Shown here one piece after another: positions 47,093-56,233 of a stretch of DNA of 64,000 nt. Origin of the DNA: Janthinobacterium aquaticum (GTDB lineage: Bacteria; Pseudomonadota; Gammaproteobacteria; Burkholderiales; Burkholderiaceae_D); assembly GCF_009208565.1 (NCBI RefSeq), contig NZ_WFLK01000004.1, positions 124,001 to 188,000 on the forward strand, in the 5' to 3' direction. The stretch's first letter is position 1. Every line of letters begins with the position of its first letter. Both the position numbers and the translations under genes were made by a program. Below the pieces are notes generated by a model. That model searched no databases. It worked only from the letters and a program-made list of their open reading frames with translations, and was not told the origin of the DNA.

Positions 47093-48201
47093 GTCGTCCT
47101 GGCGGGCAATGCCTGCAATACCTGTTCAACCGAAATCGCCTTGACCCAGTCGCTGCGCCGCGCCACCGTAATGATGGTGCTGCTGGCGCTGTCGAACGGC
47201 GCCCATTCCGGGTTTTTCTTGCGCATCAGGGCAATCACCGGCACATGCACGGCATTGGCCAGGTGCATGATCGATGTTTCCACTGAAATGATCAGGTTGC
47301 ATTGTGCCAGCATCGCCGGCAGCTGGAAAAAGTTGTCGACCGCGCTGAAGGCGCGCGTCTGAGCCACGCCGGCTGCCGCGATGGCGGCATTGACGCTGGC
47401 CAGTTCCTGCGGCATGGCATTGACCAGGAAGCAGGCATGGCGCCATTGCGGTTGCTGCTGCATGCGTGCAATCAGTTCGGTAATGCGTTCGAGCGGCCAG
47501 GCGCGCTTGTGTGACTTGGCAAACGGATTGAGCAGTACCAACGGCGTGGTTTGCGTATCGACGCCCCATTCGCGCAACTGTGCCTTTGCCTGTTGCAGCG
47601 CACTGTCGGGGATATGCACGAAGGGATAGCGCTCTGCCACGGGAATCTCGAGGCCGGTCAGCTGGTGGAACCAGTCGGCATACACGCTGCTGATGTGGTG
47701 CCTGCCGACGTCAGCGGCAGAATAGGGCGAGAAGGTGGCGTCGAGCTTCCGATAAGAAAAGTAACGCAATGGTCGCAGCAGTGTAACTGGCTTGCGGATG
47801 CCAATAATACGGCTGTTGGGGCCAATCTCGCGCGCCAGGTCTGCATAGCGCGGGGCACGGATATGCGCTAGCGAAACAATGACAGGATAGTCTTCGGCCT
47901 GTGCTTCATGAATTGACTCCTGATACAGCGCGGGACTGTACGTCTTTCGATAGACTTTGCTGAACAGGCCAGATTGCTCTACCCAATCGTATAGCGAATA
48001 GTTGCGTAATCCCTCCCACTGGGTTTGATCGGATGTCCGCCTGACTTCATCTATCCATAAATGAATTGCAATATGCGGATAGGCCGCTGCAAACGCGCGA
48101 AAGCCATTTTGCATATAGGTGAAGTCGCCTAAAGCCAGATGAGCGACAAACAGGATCTTTTCCGATTTGTGTAGTGTGGCGGCAGGTATCAGAGGCGTCA
48201 T
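47089..48201 (-). CDS. Glycosyltransferase family 9 (heptosyltransferase-like)
   Basis: A protein of about 370 residues with a GT-B fold: ILFVAHLALGDFTYMQNGFR at the N-terminus (the GD...Q part of the family 9 start) and LVLLNPFAKSHKRAWPLERI in the C-terminal nucleotide-binding half. ISVETSIMHLANAVHVPVIA is the hallmark end of ADP-heptose transferases. Probably an LPS core transferase. ATG 48201 is chosen; an upstream frame to 48273 contains AT-rich sequence unlike protein. It is adjacent to an O-antigen ligase-like gene on the same strand, making a small LPS-assembly pair away from the O-antigen locus. Confidence 0.88.
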   Translation of the reverse strand: MTPLIPAATLHKSEKILFVAHLALGDFTYMQNGFRAFAAAYPHIAIHLWIDEVRRTSDQTQWEGLRNYSLYDWVEQSGLFSKVYRKTYSPALYQESIHEAQAEDYPVIVSLAHIRAPRYADLAREIGPNSRIIGIRKPVTLLRPLRYFSYRKLDATFSPYSAADVGRHHISSVYADWFHQLTGLEIPVAERYPFVHIPDSALQQAKAQLREWGVDTQTTPLVLLNPFAKSHKRAWPLERITELIARMQQQPQWRHACFLVNAMPQELASVNAAIAAAGVAQTRAFSAVDNFFQLPAMLAQCNLIISVETSIMHLANAVHVPVIALMRKKNPEWAPFDSASSTIITVARRSDWVKAISVEQVLQALPARTT

Positions 48202-48356
48202 GTAACAGTACAGTGTCAAGTTTTGAATCAGTTTTGAATCAGTCGGAAAGCATGGTACAGGCACGAACGGCAATCGGTGCCATACATAACTATTGGTTGC
48301 CCTTATTTTCGTTTAGCACAATACCACGTTACCAATCATGCATCCAATTAAGCTTG

Positions 48357-49592
48357 TCAATTCGAAACCTTTTGCCCTGTGCTGGCGCTTTTCTGCGCAT
48401 GGCGCTGCAGTGCCCAAAGTATAACCATAGGAAACACCAACATAATGATGCCTATATTAAGAGTCAGTGAACTGGTAGTCAGGCCAAAGATCAGGTAGCA
48501 GGTGCATAACACTACCCCGGACAGTGCGTATGGGCGACCAGCCAGCGTGCCATGACGCAGCGTGAGTGCAAACATCGTCAGCGGACAGAGCAATAGCAGC
48601 AGCAGAGCCAGGACGCCGACAGCGCCGCGCTTGACGAGTGTATCGAGATAGTCGTTATGAGCATTCGTGACGTTCATGGTGGAGGGGCCCATCCTTCCTT
48701 CCTTTACCAGTGCTTCTTTTTGCTCCAGATAACCGTTACGCCCCAGCCCTATTAATGGATGCTGGCGTGAAAGGACAAGAGCAATATTCCACATTTCAAA
48801 GCGTTGTCCGATCGATGTGCTTTTATCATCGTTCGCGTTGAATTTTTCTACCTGGGTTATGGCGGCAGCCGTACGTTCATGTACTGGTGAATGAGGAAGA
48901 TAGTATGCAAGCGCCATCAGCAGTGCCATGGCGGATAAAATTATTGCAATATAGCGCTTGCCATGTATCTGCGCATGGTCGATTGCCACCAGCAATACGC
49001 ACACTGGCAAGGCAAGCCAGCCGCCACGACTGCCGCTGATGATTGAGCCGAAGATGCCGGCCAGGCAGCCAGCAATCAGGAGGCCATACCATGCAATACG
49101 ATGGCGCTGCGTGCGAGCCCATGCCAGGCCGCAGAGCGCCAGCATCCCCATCAACATGCTGACGTTACCGTAGTGAATGGCATTACTGGTAGCAGCTTCC
49201 GGACGCGGCATGTGTTGCACAACGAATTGCCATATTGCCAGTGCTGCTCCGCCGATTGCTCCAAACGCCAAGCCAGCCCACCATGCGGCGGGATGTGGCG
49301 GGTATGCCAGCAGCAACAGCAAAACCGGCACCGCCAGCAGGACGCGCAATGGTATGTCGAATTCGCGCATTGGATCGCCGTGGTAGAACATATTGGCGAC
49401 AAAAACCAGGCAGTACGTCAGCAATGCGGTAAGCAGCAAACGGTCACGCTGCTGCAGCTCCAGGCGTGGACGTTTCCATAATAAACAGACGCTACCCAAC
49501 AGCAGCGCCAACGCACCGAGCGAGTAGCCACTGCTGACTGCCAAAGCCAAAGCTGAAAAAAGAAATACACTAACGGAGGTGAAACGGAGCAT
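48357..49592 (-). CDS. O-antigen ligase family membrane protein
   Basis: A 411-residue polytopic protein with about ten to twelve hydrophobic helices and a large periplasmic loop. It shows the Wzy_C/WaaL pattern: FGSIISGSRGGWLALPVCVL, then HPLIGLGRNGYLEQKEALV and NVTNAHNDYLDTLVKRG, where the conserved His in 'H-N-x-Y-L' is the likely catalytic residue. It would transfer O-antigen from undecaprenyl pyrophosphate to lipid A-core (or act as a polymerase); ligase is favoured beside a GT9 core-type gene. ATG at 49592. Confidence 0.85.
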   Translation of the reverse strand: MLRFTSVSVFLFSALALAVSSGYSLGALALLLGSVCLLWKRPRLELQQRDRLLLTALLTYCLVFVANMFYHGDPMREFDIPLRVLLAVPVLLLLLAYPPHPAAWWAGLAFGAIGGAALAIWQFVVQHMPRPEAATSNAIHYGNVSMLMGMLALCGLAWARTQRHRIAWYGLLIAGCLAGIFGSIISGSRGGWLALPVCVLLVAIDHAQIHGKRYIAIILSAMALLMALAYYLPHSPVHERTAAAITQVEKFNANDDKSTSIGQRFEMWNIALVLSRQHPLIGLGRNGYLEQKEALVKEGRMGPSTMNVTNAHNDYLDTLVKRGAVGVLALLLLLLCPLTMFALTLRHGTLAGRPYALSGVVLCTCYLIFGLTTSSLTLNIGIIMLVFPMVILWALQRHAQKSASTGQKVSN

Positions 49593-49732
49593 TACATTTC
49601 CTTGACCAGACGGTGAAAAGGCAGTCGTTGGTAGCCAATCGAGAAGCGATCATTGGTTGATTGGCTTATCGCAAGCCGGACTGATGGTAGTGTAGGGTTA
49701 ATGACATTTTTTGCGATTATCGATGCTGAAAG

Positions 49733-49764
49733 AAAAAAACCACGGTTTTCACCGTGGTTTTTTT
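49733..49764. terminator. Terminator downstream of the malic enzyme gene
   Basis: AACCACGG (49738-49745) pairs with CCGTGGTT (49752-49759), flanked by A and T tracts on both sides, so it can work in both directions. It ends the minus-strand malic enzyme transcript 30 bases after its stop. Confidence 0.88.
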
Positions 49765-49793
49765 GTAAGTAAAGGTAACCGGCAGTGGTGGAA

Positions 49794-51050
49794 TCAGGCG
49801 GTCGCTACTGGCACGCGCGTCGCCACGCCCGTATCGATCGCCGCTTGCGACACGGCTGGCGCCACCCAGCTGCGCAGGCGCTCGTCAAATGGCGACGGGA
49901 TCAGTTGCAGCGGCGTCAGGGCACTGGTTTCGTGGCCTGGCAGCGGCTCCTTGGCCAGTGCGGCAATGGCGCGTACGCAGGCCATCTTCATTTCTTCGTT
50001 GATGGTGGTGGCGCCCACGTCGAGTGCACCGCGGAAGATGTACGGGAAGCACAGCACGTTGTTGATCTGGTTCGGGTAGTCCGAACGGCCGGTGGCGACG
50101 ATGGCGTCGCTGCGCACGGCGTGCACTTTTTCCGGCGCGATTTCCGGATGCGGGTTAGCCAGTGCAAAGATCAGCGGCTTGTCGGCCATCGATTCAACCA
50201 TCTGCGCGCTGACCACGCCGCCTTTGGAGACGCCGATAAAGATGTCGGCGCCAACCATGGCGTCGGCCAGGTCGCGGTCGGTGGTGTCATTGGCATAGCG
50301 CGCCTTGTTTTCTTCCATCTTGGCGTCGCGGCCCGGGTAGATCACGCCCTGGCTGTCGCATACTTTCAACAAGGATTTGTTCAGGCCCAGCGCTACCAGC
50401 AGGTCCAGGCAGGCAATCGATGCCGCACCGGCGCCCGACACAGCCACCTTGACGTTGCCGATGTCCTTGCCGACCAGTTCCAGGCCGTTCAGGATACCGG
50501 CGGCCACGATAATGGCGGTGCCGTGCTGGTCGTCATGGAACACCGGAATATTCATGCGCTTGCGCAGTTGCTGCTCGATATAGAAGCAGTCGGGCGCCTT
50601 GATGTCTTCCAGGTTGATGCCGCCGAAAGTCGGCTCCATGCGCACCACGGTGTCGATAAACAGGTCAGGGTCATTCTCGGCCAGTTCGATGTCGAATACG
50701 TCGACGTCGGCAAATTGCTTGAACAGGCAGGCCTTGCCTTCCATCACCGGTTTGCTGGCCAATGGGCCGATATCGCCCAGGCCCAGTACGGCCGTGCCGT
50801 TGGTGATCACCGCCACCAGGTTGCTGCGCGAGGTGTAGGTACCGGCCGAACGCGGGTCTTCGACAATCGCTTCGCAGGCAAACGCCACGCCAGGCGAATA
50901 GGCCAGCGTCAGCGCGCGCGCGTCGCCCAGAGGCTTGGTTGGCGTGACGGAGATCTTGCCGGCGCGTGGTTCGGCGTGATAGGCGAGGGCGGCTTCTTTC
51001 AGGTTGAAGGCTTCGCCGGTGTCGGCGTGCTTGCTTTGAGCGGTAGACAT
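49794..51050 (-). CDS. NAD(P)-dependent malic enzyme, short form
   Basis: A 418-residue oxaloacetate-decarboxylating malate dehydrogenase. The catalytic Tyr is in [26 protein letters not shown]-like [19 protein letters not shown] binds substrate and metal, and [14 protein letters not shown] carries metal ligands. The NAD(P) site is [15 protein letters not shown]. It lacks the C-terminal phosphotransacetylase-like domain of MaeB (~760 residues) and ends at an ordinary stop with a terminator behind it, so it is a natural short form. A LacI-type operator lies 54-67 bases upstream of the start. Confidence 0.92.
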   Translation of the reverse strand: MSTAQSKHADTGEAFNLKEAALAYHAEPRAGKISVTPTKPLGDARALTLAYSPGVAFACEAIVEDPRSAGTYTSRSNLVAVITNGTAVLGLGDIGPLASKPVMEGKACLFKQFADVDVFDIELAENDPDLFIDTVVRMEPTFGGINLEDIKAPDCFYIEQQLRKRMNIPVFHDDQHGTAIIVAAGILNGLELVGKDIGNVKVAVSGAGAASIACLDLLVALGLNKSLLKVCDSQGVIYPGRDAKMEENKARYANDTTDRDLADAMVGADIFIGVSKGGVVSAQMVESMADKPLIFALANPHPEIAPEKVHAVRSDAIVATGRSDYPNQINNVLCFPYIFRGALDVGATTINEEMKMACVRAIAALAKEPLPGHETSALTPLQLIPSPFDERLRSWVAPAVSQAAIDTGVATRVPVATA

Positions 51051-51103
51051 AGGAATTCTTGGAGGGGCAGAATAAGCCCGAGTGGTAAGTCCGGGCCATG
51101 TTA

Positions 51104-51117
51104 TGCAAGCGTTTGCA
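51104..51117. promoter_or_regulatory. LacI-family operator 1
   Basis: TGCAAGCGTTTGCA: a near-perfect 14-bp palindrome with the central CG pair typical of LacI/PurR-type operators. It lies in the divergent region between the malic enzyme and the LacI-type regulator gene. Confidence 0.75.
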
Positions 51118-51170
51118 CGCTGTCAAGCTCCTGATCAGGAAAAGCACGTTCGTATGCTTTATAAAAACAA

Positions 51171-51184
51171 TGCAAGCGTTTGCT
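51171..51184. promoter_or_regulatory. LacI-family operator 2
   Basis: TGCAAGCGTTTGCT repeats operator 1 with one end mismatch, 67 bp away. It lies upstream of the regulator's own start codon at 51244. Two sites fit looping or joint control of the divergent genes. Confidence 0.75.
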
Positions 51185-51243
51185 TTTTTTACGGAGAAGA
51201 CAACTTGTGCGATAAAATCGCCTTCTTGCAATCCGGGCAGTCC

Positions 51244-52269
51244 ATGACAAACAAGAATCCCACCTTAAGTGATGTTGCGCGCGCCAGCGGCGTGCACTTT
51301 TCCACCGTCTCGCGCGTGATGAACCCGGCCACGCGGCAAAAGGTCAGCGAGGAGGTGGCAAAGCGCGTGCTGGCCGAGGCTGCCCGGCTCGGCTATCGTC
51401 CCAACCGCGCCGCCTCCACGCTGGTCACGCGCAAGTCGCGCGTGATTGGCGTGGTGCTGCCCGATATTACCAATGCGGTGTTTCCGCCGATCTTGCTGGG
51501 CATCGAGGAAGGCTTGCGCAAGCACGGTTACCTGGCCATCGTGGCCAATGTCGGCGCCGATGAAGAGGAGCAGCTGTTCGTCATCAACCGCCTGCTGGGC
51601 CAGCAGGTTGACGGCCTGATCCTGGCCACGGCGCGCCGCGACGACCCGGTCATCAAGCTGTGCATCGACCAGAACGTGCCGGTGGTGACCGTCAACCGCA
51701 GTGACGAGAACGGCGTGGCGTCGTGCGTGGTCAGCGACGACGTGGTCGGTATGCGCCTGGCTGTTGGCCATCTGCTGGCGCTCGGGCATCGCCATATCGC
51801 CCATATTGCCGGCCCCGAAAACCTGTCGACCGGCCATGTGCGCCGGCTGGGCTTCCTGGCCGCCATCGCGGCCAGCGAACTCGATGCATCGCAGGCGTTC
51901 GTGTTTGAAAGCAGCGGTTATTCGCGCGAGTGTGGCCGCAGCGCGCTCCTCGAACTGCTGCGCCAGTCGCCGCGCACCACGGCAGTGGTCACCGGCAGCG
52001 ACCTGGTGGCGCTGGGCTGCTACGACGCCATCCGCGAACTGGGCCTGTCCTGCCCGGAAGATATTTCGGTAGTCGGCCACAACGATATGCCTTATATGGA
52101 CATGATACGTCCGCCGCTGACCACCATCCGCATCCGTCACCACGGCATCGGCGCCGAAGCGGCGCGGCTGATCCTGCAAACCATCGATACGCCCGATGCA
52201 TCGGTGCTGGACGTACGCCTGAAGCCCGAGCTGGTGGTGCGCGAATCGACGGCGCCGCCGCGGGTTTGA
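51244..52269 (+). CDS. LacI-family transcriptional regulator
   Basis: A 341-residue repressor: N-terminal helix-turn-helix PTLSDVARASGVHFSTVSRV and hinge helix RPNRAASTLVTRKSR, followed by a periplasmic-binding-protein-like effector domain (VIGVVLPDITNAVFPPILLG...DGLILATARRDD...SVVGHNDMPYMDMIRPPLTT). ATG 51244 is chosen because it begins just before the HTH; the longer upstream frame runs through the operators. It probably represses itself and the divergent malic enzyme through the two TGCAAGCGTTTGC sites. The ligand is unknown. Confidence 0.92.
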   Translation: MTNKNPTLSDVARASGVHFSTVSRVMNPATRQKVSEEVAKRVLAEAARLGYRPNRAASTLVTRKSRVIGVVLPDITNAVFPPILLGIEEGLRKHGYLAIVANVGADEEEQLFVINRLLGQQVDGLILATARRDDPVIKLCIDQNVPVVTVNRSDENGVASCVVSDDVVGMRLAVGHLLALGHRHIAHIAGPENLSTGHVRRLGFLAAIAASELDASQAFVFESSGYSRECGRSALLELLRQSPRTTAVVTGSDLVALGCYDAIRELGLSCPEDISVVGHNDMPYMDMIRPPLTTIRIRHHGIGAEAARLILQTIDTPDASVLDVRLKPELVVRESTAPPRV

Positions 52270-52333
52270 TGGTGTGGGCGTCGCCGCAAGGTGATACACT
52301 GGCGGCCCTCCCTGTATTCTTGCCCTCATCGCC

Positions 52334-52879
52334 ATGACCAAAACCAACACGCCTTCCCCGAAACGCCGCGAAGAGGGCGTTGCCAAGCTGACCGTCAATC
52401 CTTTTCTGGACGCCGAGTTTCATGCGCGCATGCGCGACTACACCGAGCGTGATGCAGCCTTTATCAAGGAACTCAAAGCCATTGCTGAAATTCGCGCTGG
52501 CAACAAGAGCCCGGACCCGCGCTACGCACCATCACTGGAAACCTTGCGTAGCACCGTCAAGAAGGGCCTGAGCTTTGCCGAGATGTTAGAGCGCATGGTT
52601 GCTGGCAAAGAGAAAGCGCTGTGGGAGCCGTGGATGAGCGCTTTTGGCATCGAGATCCGCTCCGTCAACTACGGCGCCGGCCCACGCAACGCCAGCCTGG
52701 TGCTGGACCTGGCCGCCAACGCTCCCGCGCATGCGCTGTTTGCCCGCGCCGGCGTACAGAACTGGCGCAGCCTGGCGGCCGACGACTGCGCCGTGGTGCG
52801 CACGGAAAAGGCCACCGAAACCTCGGCCTTGAAAGTATTTGCGGTGTTTTACCTGGATGCGGCGCCAGAGCAGGCGTAG
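52334..52879 (+). CDS. Hypothetical protein
   Basis: A 181-residue soluble protein that I do not recognise. The basic N-terminus (MTKTNTPSPKRREEGVAKLT) leads into helices (DAEFHARMRDYTERDAAFI; TVKKGLSFAEMLERMVAGKE) and a mixed C-terminal half with VNYGAGPRNASLVLDLAAN. Codon use is host-like, so it is not recent cargo. There is no signal peptide or membrane segment. It is convergent with rng. Confidence 0.7.
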   Translation: MTKTNTPSPKRREEGVAKLTVNPFLDAEFHARMRDYTERDAAFIKELKAIAEIRAGNKSPDPRYAPSLETLRSTVKKGLSFAEMLERMVAGKEKALWEPWMSAFGIEIRSVNYGAGPRNASLVLDLAANAPAHALFARAGVQNWRSLAADDCAVVRTEKATETSALKVFAVFYLDAAPEQA

Positions 52880-52927
52880 GTCGGATTAGCGCGCAAGCGC
52901 GTAATCCGACAGCACCCACTGAGCCAG

Positions 52928-54391
52928 TCACATCAGAATCACGTCATACTGCTCCTGATGATAAGCATTCTCCACCTGCAGTGAAATCTTCTTGCCGATA
53001 AAATCGCCCAGCATCGCCAGATGCTGCGATTCCTCTTCTAAAAACAGATCGACCACTTCCTGCGAAGCGAGAATGCGAAATTCGCGCGGGTTGAATTGCT
53101 TGGCTTCGCGCAGCAGTTCGCGCAGGATTTCATAGCAGATGGTGCGTGAGGTTTTCACTTGTCCCTTGCCGGCGCAGGCCGGGCACGGTTCGCACAGGAT
53201 ATGGGCCAGTGACTCGCGCGTGCGCTTGCGCGTCATTTCCACCAGGCCCAGTGGCGAGAAGTTACTGACCGAGACCTTGGTGCGGTCGCGCGACAGCGTG
53301 CGTTTGAGTTCGGCCAGCACGGCGTTGCGGTGCTCGGCGTTGTCCATGTCGATAAAGTCGAGGATGATAATGCCGCCCAGGTTGCGCAGGCGCAGCTGGC
53401 GGGCGATGGCGTGCGCCGCTTCCAGGTTGGTCTTGAAGATGGTATCGGCAAAATTTTTGCCGCCAACAAAGCCGCCCGTATTGACGTCGATGGTGGTCAT
53501 CGCTTCGGTCTGGTCGACGATCAGGTAGCCGCCCGATTTGAGGTCGACCCGGCGGCCCAGCGCGCGCAAAATCTCTTCTTCCACGCCGTACAGATCGAAT
53601 AGCGGGCGCTCGCCAGTGTAGTGCTGCAGGCGCGTCAGTTCGCTGGGCGTATAGATCTCGGCAAATTCGCGCAGCTTGACGTAGTTCTCGCGCGAGTCGA
53701 CCTGGATGGTGGCCGTTTCATCGCCAACAAAGTCGCGCAGCACGCGCTGGGCCAGGTTCAGGTCCTGGTGCAAGAGGCTGGTGGCCGGGCGCGTACGGGC
53801 GCCGTGCAAGATCGTGCTCCAGGTCTTGCGCAGATAGTCGACGTCGGCTTTCAGGTCGGCGTCGGAGGCGTCTTCGGCCATGGTGCGCACGATATAGCCG
53901 CCTTTTTCATCAGCCGGCAGCAGGCTTTGCAGGCGCATGCGCAGCAGTTCGCGTTCGGATTCCTTTTCGATCTTTTGCGAGATGCCGATATGCTTGTCCT
54001 GCGGCAGGTAGACCAGCATGCGCCCGGCAATCGAGATCTGGGTCGACAGGCGCGCGCCCTTGGTGCCGATCGGATCCTTGATCACCTGCACCGTCAGCAC
54101 CTGGCCGTCAAACAGGATTTTTTCAATCGGTGCGGGCGTGGCGTTCTGGCCGTCGTGGCCGCGCGCTTCCCAGATATCGGCCACGTGCAGAAAGGCGGCG
54201 CGTTCCAGGCCGATGTCGATAAAGGCCGACTGCATGCCGGGCAAGACCCTGACCACTTTGCCGGAATACACATTGCCGGCCAGGCCGCGCGTGAGCGTGC
54301 GCTCGATGTGCAGTTCCTGCACCGCGCCTTGCAAAATAAGGGCGACGCGGGTTTCCTGCGGCGTGATATTGATCAGGATGTCTTCGTTCAT
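52928..54391 (-). CDS. rng: Ribonuclease G
   Basis: A 487-residue RNase E/G family endonuclease. It starts MNEDILINITPQETRVALIL and has an S1 domain (GNVYSGKVVRVLPGMQSAFI). The catalytic metal-binding Asp residues are in TTIDVNTGGFVGG and IIILDFIDMDN. The zinc link is CEPCPACAGKGQ (CPxC). It matures 16S rRNA 5' ends and decays mRNA. ATG 54391 is chosen; the longer open frame upstream runs into the maf gene. It is last in the row purD-hemF-nadD-rsfS-rlmH-maf-rng. Confidence 0.95.
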   Translation of the reverse strand: MNEDILINITPQETRVALILQGAVQELHIERTLTRGLAGNVYSGKVVRVLPGMQSAFIDIGLERAAFLHVADIWEARGHDGQNATPAPIEKILFDGQVLTVQVIKDPIGTKGARLSTQISIAGRMLVYLPQDKHIGISQKIEKESERELLRMRLQSLLPADEKGGYIVRTMAEDASDADLKADVDYLRKTWSTILHGARTRPATSLLHQDLNLAQRVLRDFVGDETATIQVDSRENYVKLREFAEIYTPSELTRLQHYTGERPLFDLYGVEEEILRALGRRVDLKSGGYLIVDQTEAMTTIDVNTGGFVGGKNFADTIFKTNLEAAHAIARQLRLRNLGGIIILDFIDMDNAEHRNAVLAELKRTLSRDRTKVSVSNFSPLGLVEMTRKRTRESLAHILCEPCPACAGKGQVKTSRTICYEILRELLREAKQFNPREFRILASQEVVDLFLEEESQHLAMLGDFIGKKISLQVENAYHQEQYDVILM

Positions 54392-54434
54392 GGAGGCGCA
54401 AAAGTGGAAACAATGAACGACATCATACCCGGCT

Positions 54435-55055
54435 TCAGGGCAGGGGCAAACCCGCCTGGCGCAGCAACTGCGCCGTCTCGTACAGGGGCAGGCCCATGAT
54501 GCCCGAATGGCTGCCTTCGATATGCTCGACAAACAGCGCGGCGCTGCCCTGAATGCCGTAGGCGCCGGCCTTGTCGTACGGCTCGGGCGTGGCGCAATAG
54601 GCGGCAATCGAGGCCGGCGAGAGGATGCCGAAACGCACCTGTGAAATCTGCGTGCGCTGTTCGGCAATGCCGTTGCCATGCACGGCAATCGAGGTCAGCA
54701 CCTCGTGCGTGCGGCCCGACAGGCGTTCGAGCATGGCAATCGCTTGCGCACGGTCGGCCGGCTTGCCGAGTATCTCGCCGTCAATGGTGACGGTGGTGTC
54801 GGCAGCCAGCACCGGACGCGCCGGCAGGCGGCGCCATTGCAGCACCTTCAGCGCAAAGGCCGCCTTTTCATTGGCCACGCGCGCTACGTAGTCGAGCGCC
54901 GATTCGCCCGGCAGCACTTCTTCGGTGACGTCGGCGCCGCGCGGACCGTCGCTGCGCAGCAGCAGCAGTTCAAATTGCACGCCGATCTGCTGCAGCAACT
55001 CGCGCCGGCGCGGGCTTTTCGAGGCCAGGTAGATAGGTTGGTCAGCGAGAGTCAT
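54435..55055 (-). CDS. maf: Maf-family nucleoside triphosphate pyrophosphatase
   Basis: A 206-residue Maf protein: LASKSPRRRELLQQIGVQFE (phosphate-binding start), the VLAADTTVTIDGEILGKPAD active region, SGRTHEVLTSIAV and GAYGIQGSAALFVEHIEGSH near the end. Members hydrolyse non-canonical or dTTP/UTP nucleotides to monophosphates. The VLAADTTV/GAYGIQG form fits the dTTP/UTP (YhdE) type. It is cytosolic and lies 8 bases after rlmH in the same direction. Confidence 0.94.
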   Translation of the reverse strand: MTLADQPIYLASKSPRRRELLQQIGVQFELLLLRSDGPRGADVTEEVLPGESALDYVARVANEKAAFALKVLQWRRLPARPVLAADTTVTIDGEILGKPADRAQAIAMLERLSGRTHEVLTSIAVHGNGIAEQRTQISQVRFGILSPASIAAYCATPEPYDKAGAYGIQGSAALFVEHIEGSHSGIMGLPLYETAQLLRQAGLPLP

Positions 55056-55063
55056 GGCGACAA

Positions 55064-55534
55064 TCAGACACGGTGATAGGGATGGTTCTGTGTGATGGTC
55101 CAGGCGCGGTACAGCTGTTCGGCCAGGATCACGCGCACCACGCCGTGGGGCAGGGTCATGCTGGAGATGCGCAGCATGCCTTCGGCGCGTGCTTTCAGGG
55201 CCGGATCGAGGCCATCGGCGCCGCCGATCAGAAAGGCGGTGTCGCGACCGTCCTGCTGCCAGGTTTCGATCTGCTGCGACAGGCCGACGCTGGTCAGGTC
55301 CTTGCCGCGTTCATCGAGGGCGATAATGCGTACGCCCTTGGGCAGGGCGGCTTCGATGCGCTCGCGTTCGAGCGCCATCGCGGTGGCGGCGGTCTTGCTG
55401 CCGGAACGCTCGACGGGCTTGATTTCTTTCAGCACGATGCGCAGTTCCGGCGGCATGCGCTTCGCGTATTCGGCGAAGCCCGTCTCGATCCAGGCCGGCA
55501 TTTTATGGCCGACCGCAGCGATAATCAGCTGCAC
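55064..55534 (-). CDS. rlmH: 23S rRNA (pseudouridine1915-N3)-methyltransferase RlmH
   Basis: A 156-residue SPOUT methyltransferase: [20 protein letters not shown] at the start, [15 protein letters not shown], the knot SAM site [20 protein letters not shown], and the end [19 protein letters not shown]. It methylates pseudouridine 1915 in helix 69 of assembled 70S ribosomes. It sits between rsfS and maf, the usual order. Confidence 0.96.
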   Translation of the reverse strand: MQLIIAAVGHKMPAWIETGFAEYAKRMPPELRIVLKEIKPVERSGSKTAATAMALERERIEAALPKGVRIIALDERGKDLTSVGLSQQIETWQQDGRDTAFLIGGADGLDPALKARAEGMLRISSMTLPHGVVRVILAEQLYRAWTITQNHPYHRV

Positions 55535-55540
55535 TGCCGA

Positions 55541-56233
55541 TTACTCTTCGACTTTTTTGATGCGCTTGATGACCGTCTTGGCCGGAGCTGCATCGGCTGC
55601 CGGTTTGGCGGCGCGTGGGGCACGCACTTTTTTCTCTGGCAGCGCTTTCAGCGCCTTGACGGCGGCTGTTTCGGCTTTGGTTGGCGCTACTTTGACGGTC
55701 TTGCCAACGGCTTTCGGTGCGGCTGGCTTTTTGGCCGGGGCCTTCTTGGCGGCGGTGGTGGTGGCAGCAGCTTTCTTGGCCGGTGCTTTTTTCTCGATCA
55801 CTGGCGTCGCTTCAACCTGCGCCTTGCTCGCTGCCAGATGGCCGCTGGTTTTCTTTGGCTCGTCGCCAGCCGCTTTTTTCGGTGCGCGCTTGGCAGCGCC
55901 CAGCTTGACCGGCTTGTCGCCCCAGATTTCTTCCAGGCGGTAGTAGGCGCGGATCGGTGCTTGCATGATGTGGACGATCATGTCGCCCAGATCGACCAGT
56001 ACCCATTCACCGGTGTCTTCGCCTTCCATGCCGATGACGTCGCCGCCGGCTTGCTTGACCTTGTCGCGTACCGAGGCGGCCAGCGCCTTGGTCTGGCGGT
56101 TCGAGGTGCCGGACACGATCGCGATGCGGTCGAACAGGCTGGTCAGATGAGTGGTGTCGAACAGGGCGATGTCCTGGCCCTTGACGTCTTCCAGGGCGTC
56201 AACGACGAGGGTTTGCAGTTTTTTGATATCCAT
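55541..56233 (-). CDS. rsfS: Ribosome silencing factor RsfS with long Lys/Ala tail
   Basis: A 230-residue protein. Residues 1-115 are a normal RsfS domain (LVVDALEDVKGQDIALFDTT, DRIAIVSGTSNRQTKALAAS, WVLVDLGDMIVHIMQAPIRA, YYRLEEIWGDK). The remaining ~115 residues form a low-complexity Lys/Ala/Pro/Thr tail of the histone H1-like type (PAKKAAATTTAAKKAPAKKP). The core binds uL14 and blocks subunit joining in starvation. The tail is an addition that could bind RNA or DNA; this is inference. It directly follows nadD. Confidence 0.93.
   Translation of the reverse strand: MDIKKLQTLVVDALEDVKGQDIALFDTTHLTSLFDRIAIVSGTSNRQTKALAASVRDKVKQAGGDVIGMEGEDTGEWVLVDLGDMIVHIMQAPIRAYYRLEEIWGDKPVKLGAAKRAPKKAAGDEPKKTSGHLAASKAQVEATPVIEKKAPAKKAAATTTAAKKAPAKKPAAPKAVGKTVKVAPTKAETAAVKALKALPEKKVRAPRAAKPAADAAPAKTVIKRIKKVEE

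Noticed and set aside
49794-51050. Malic enzyme considered as a truncated MaeB
   Set aside because: The gene ends in an ordinary stop followed by a clean terminator, and short malic enzymes of about 400 residues are a normal family form.
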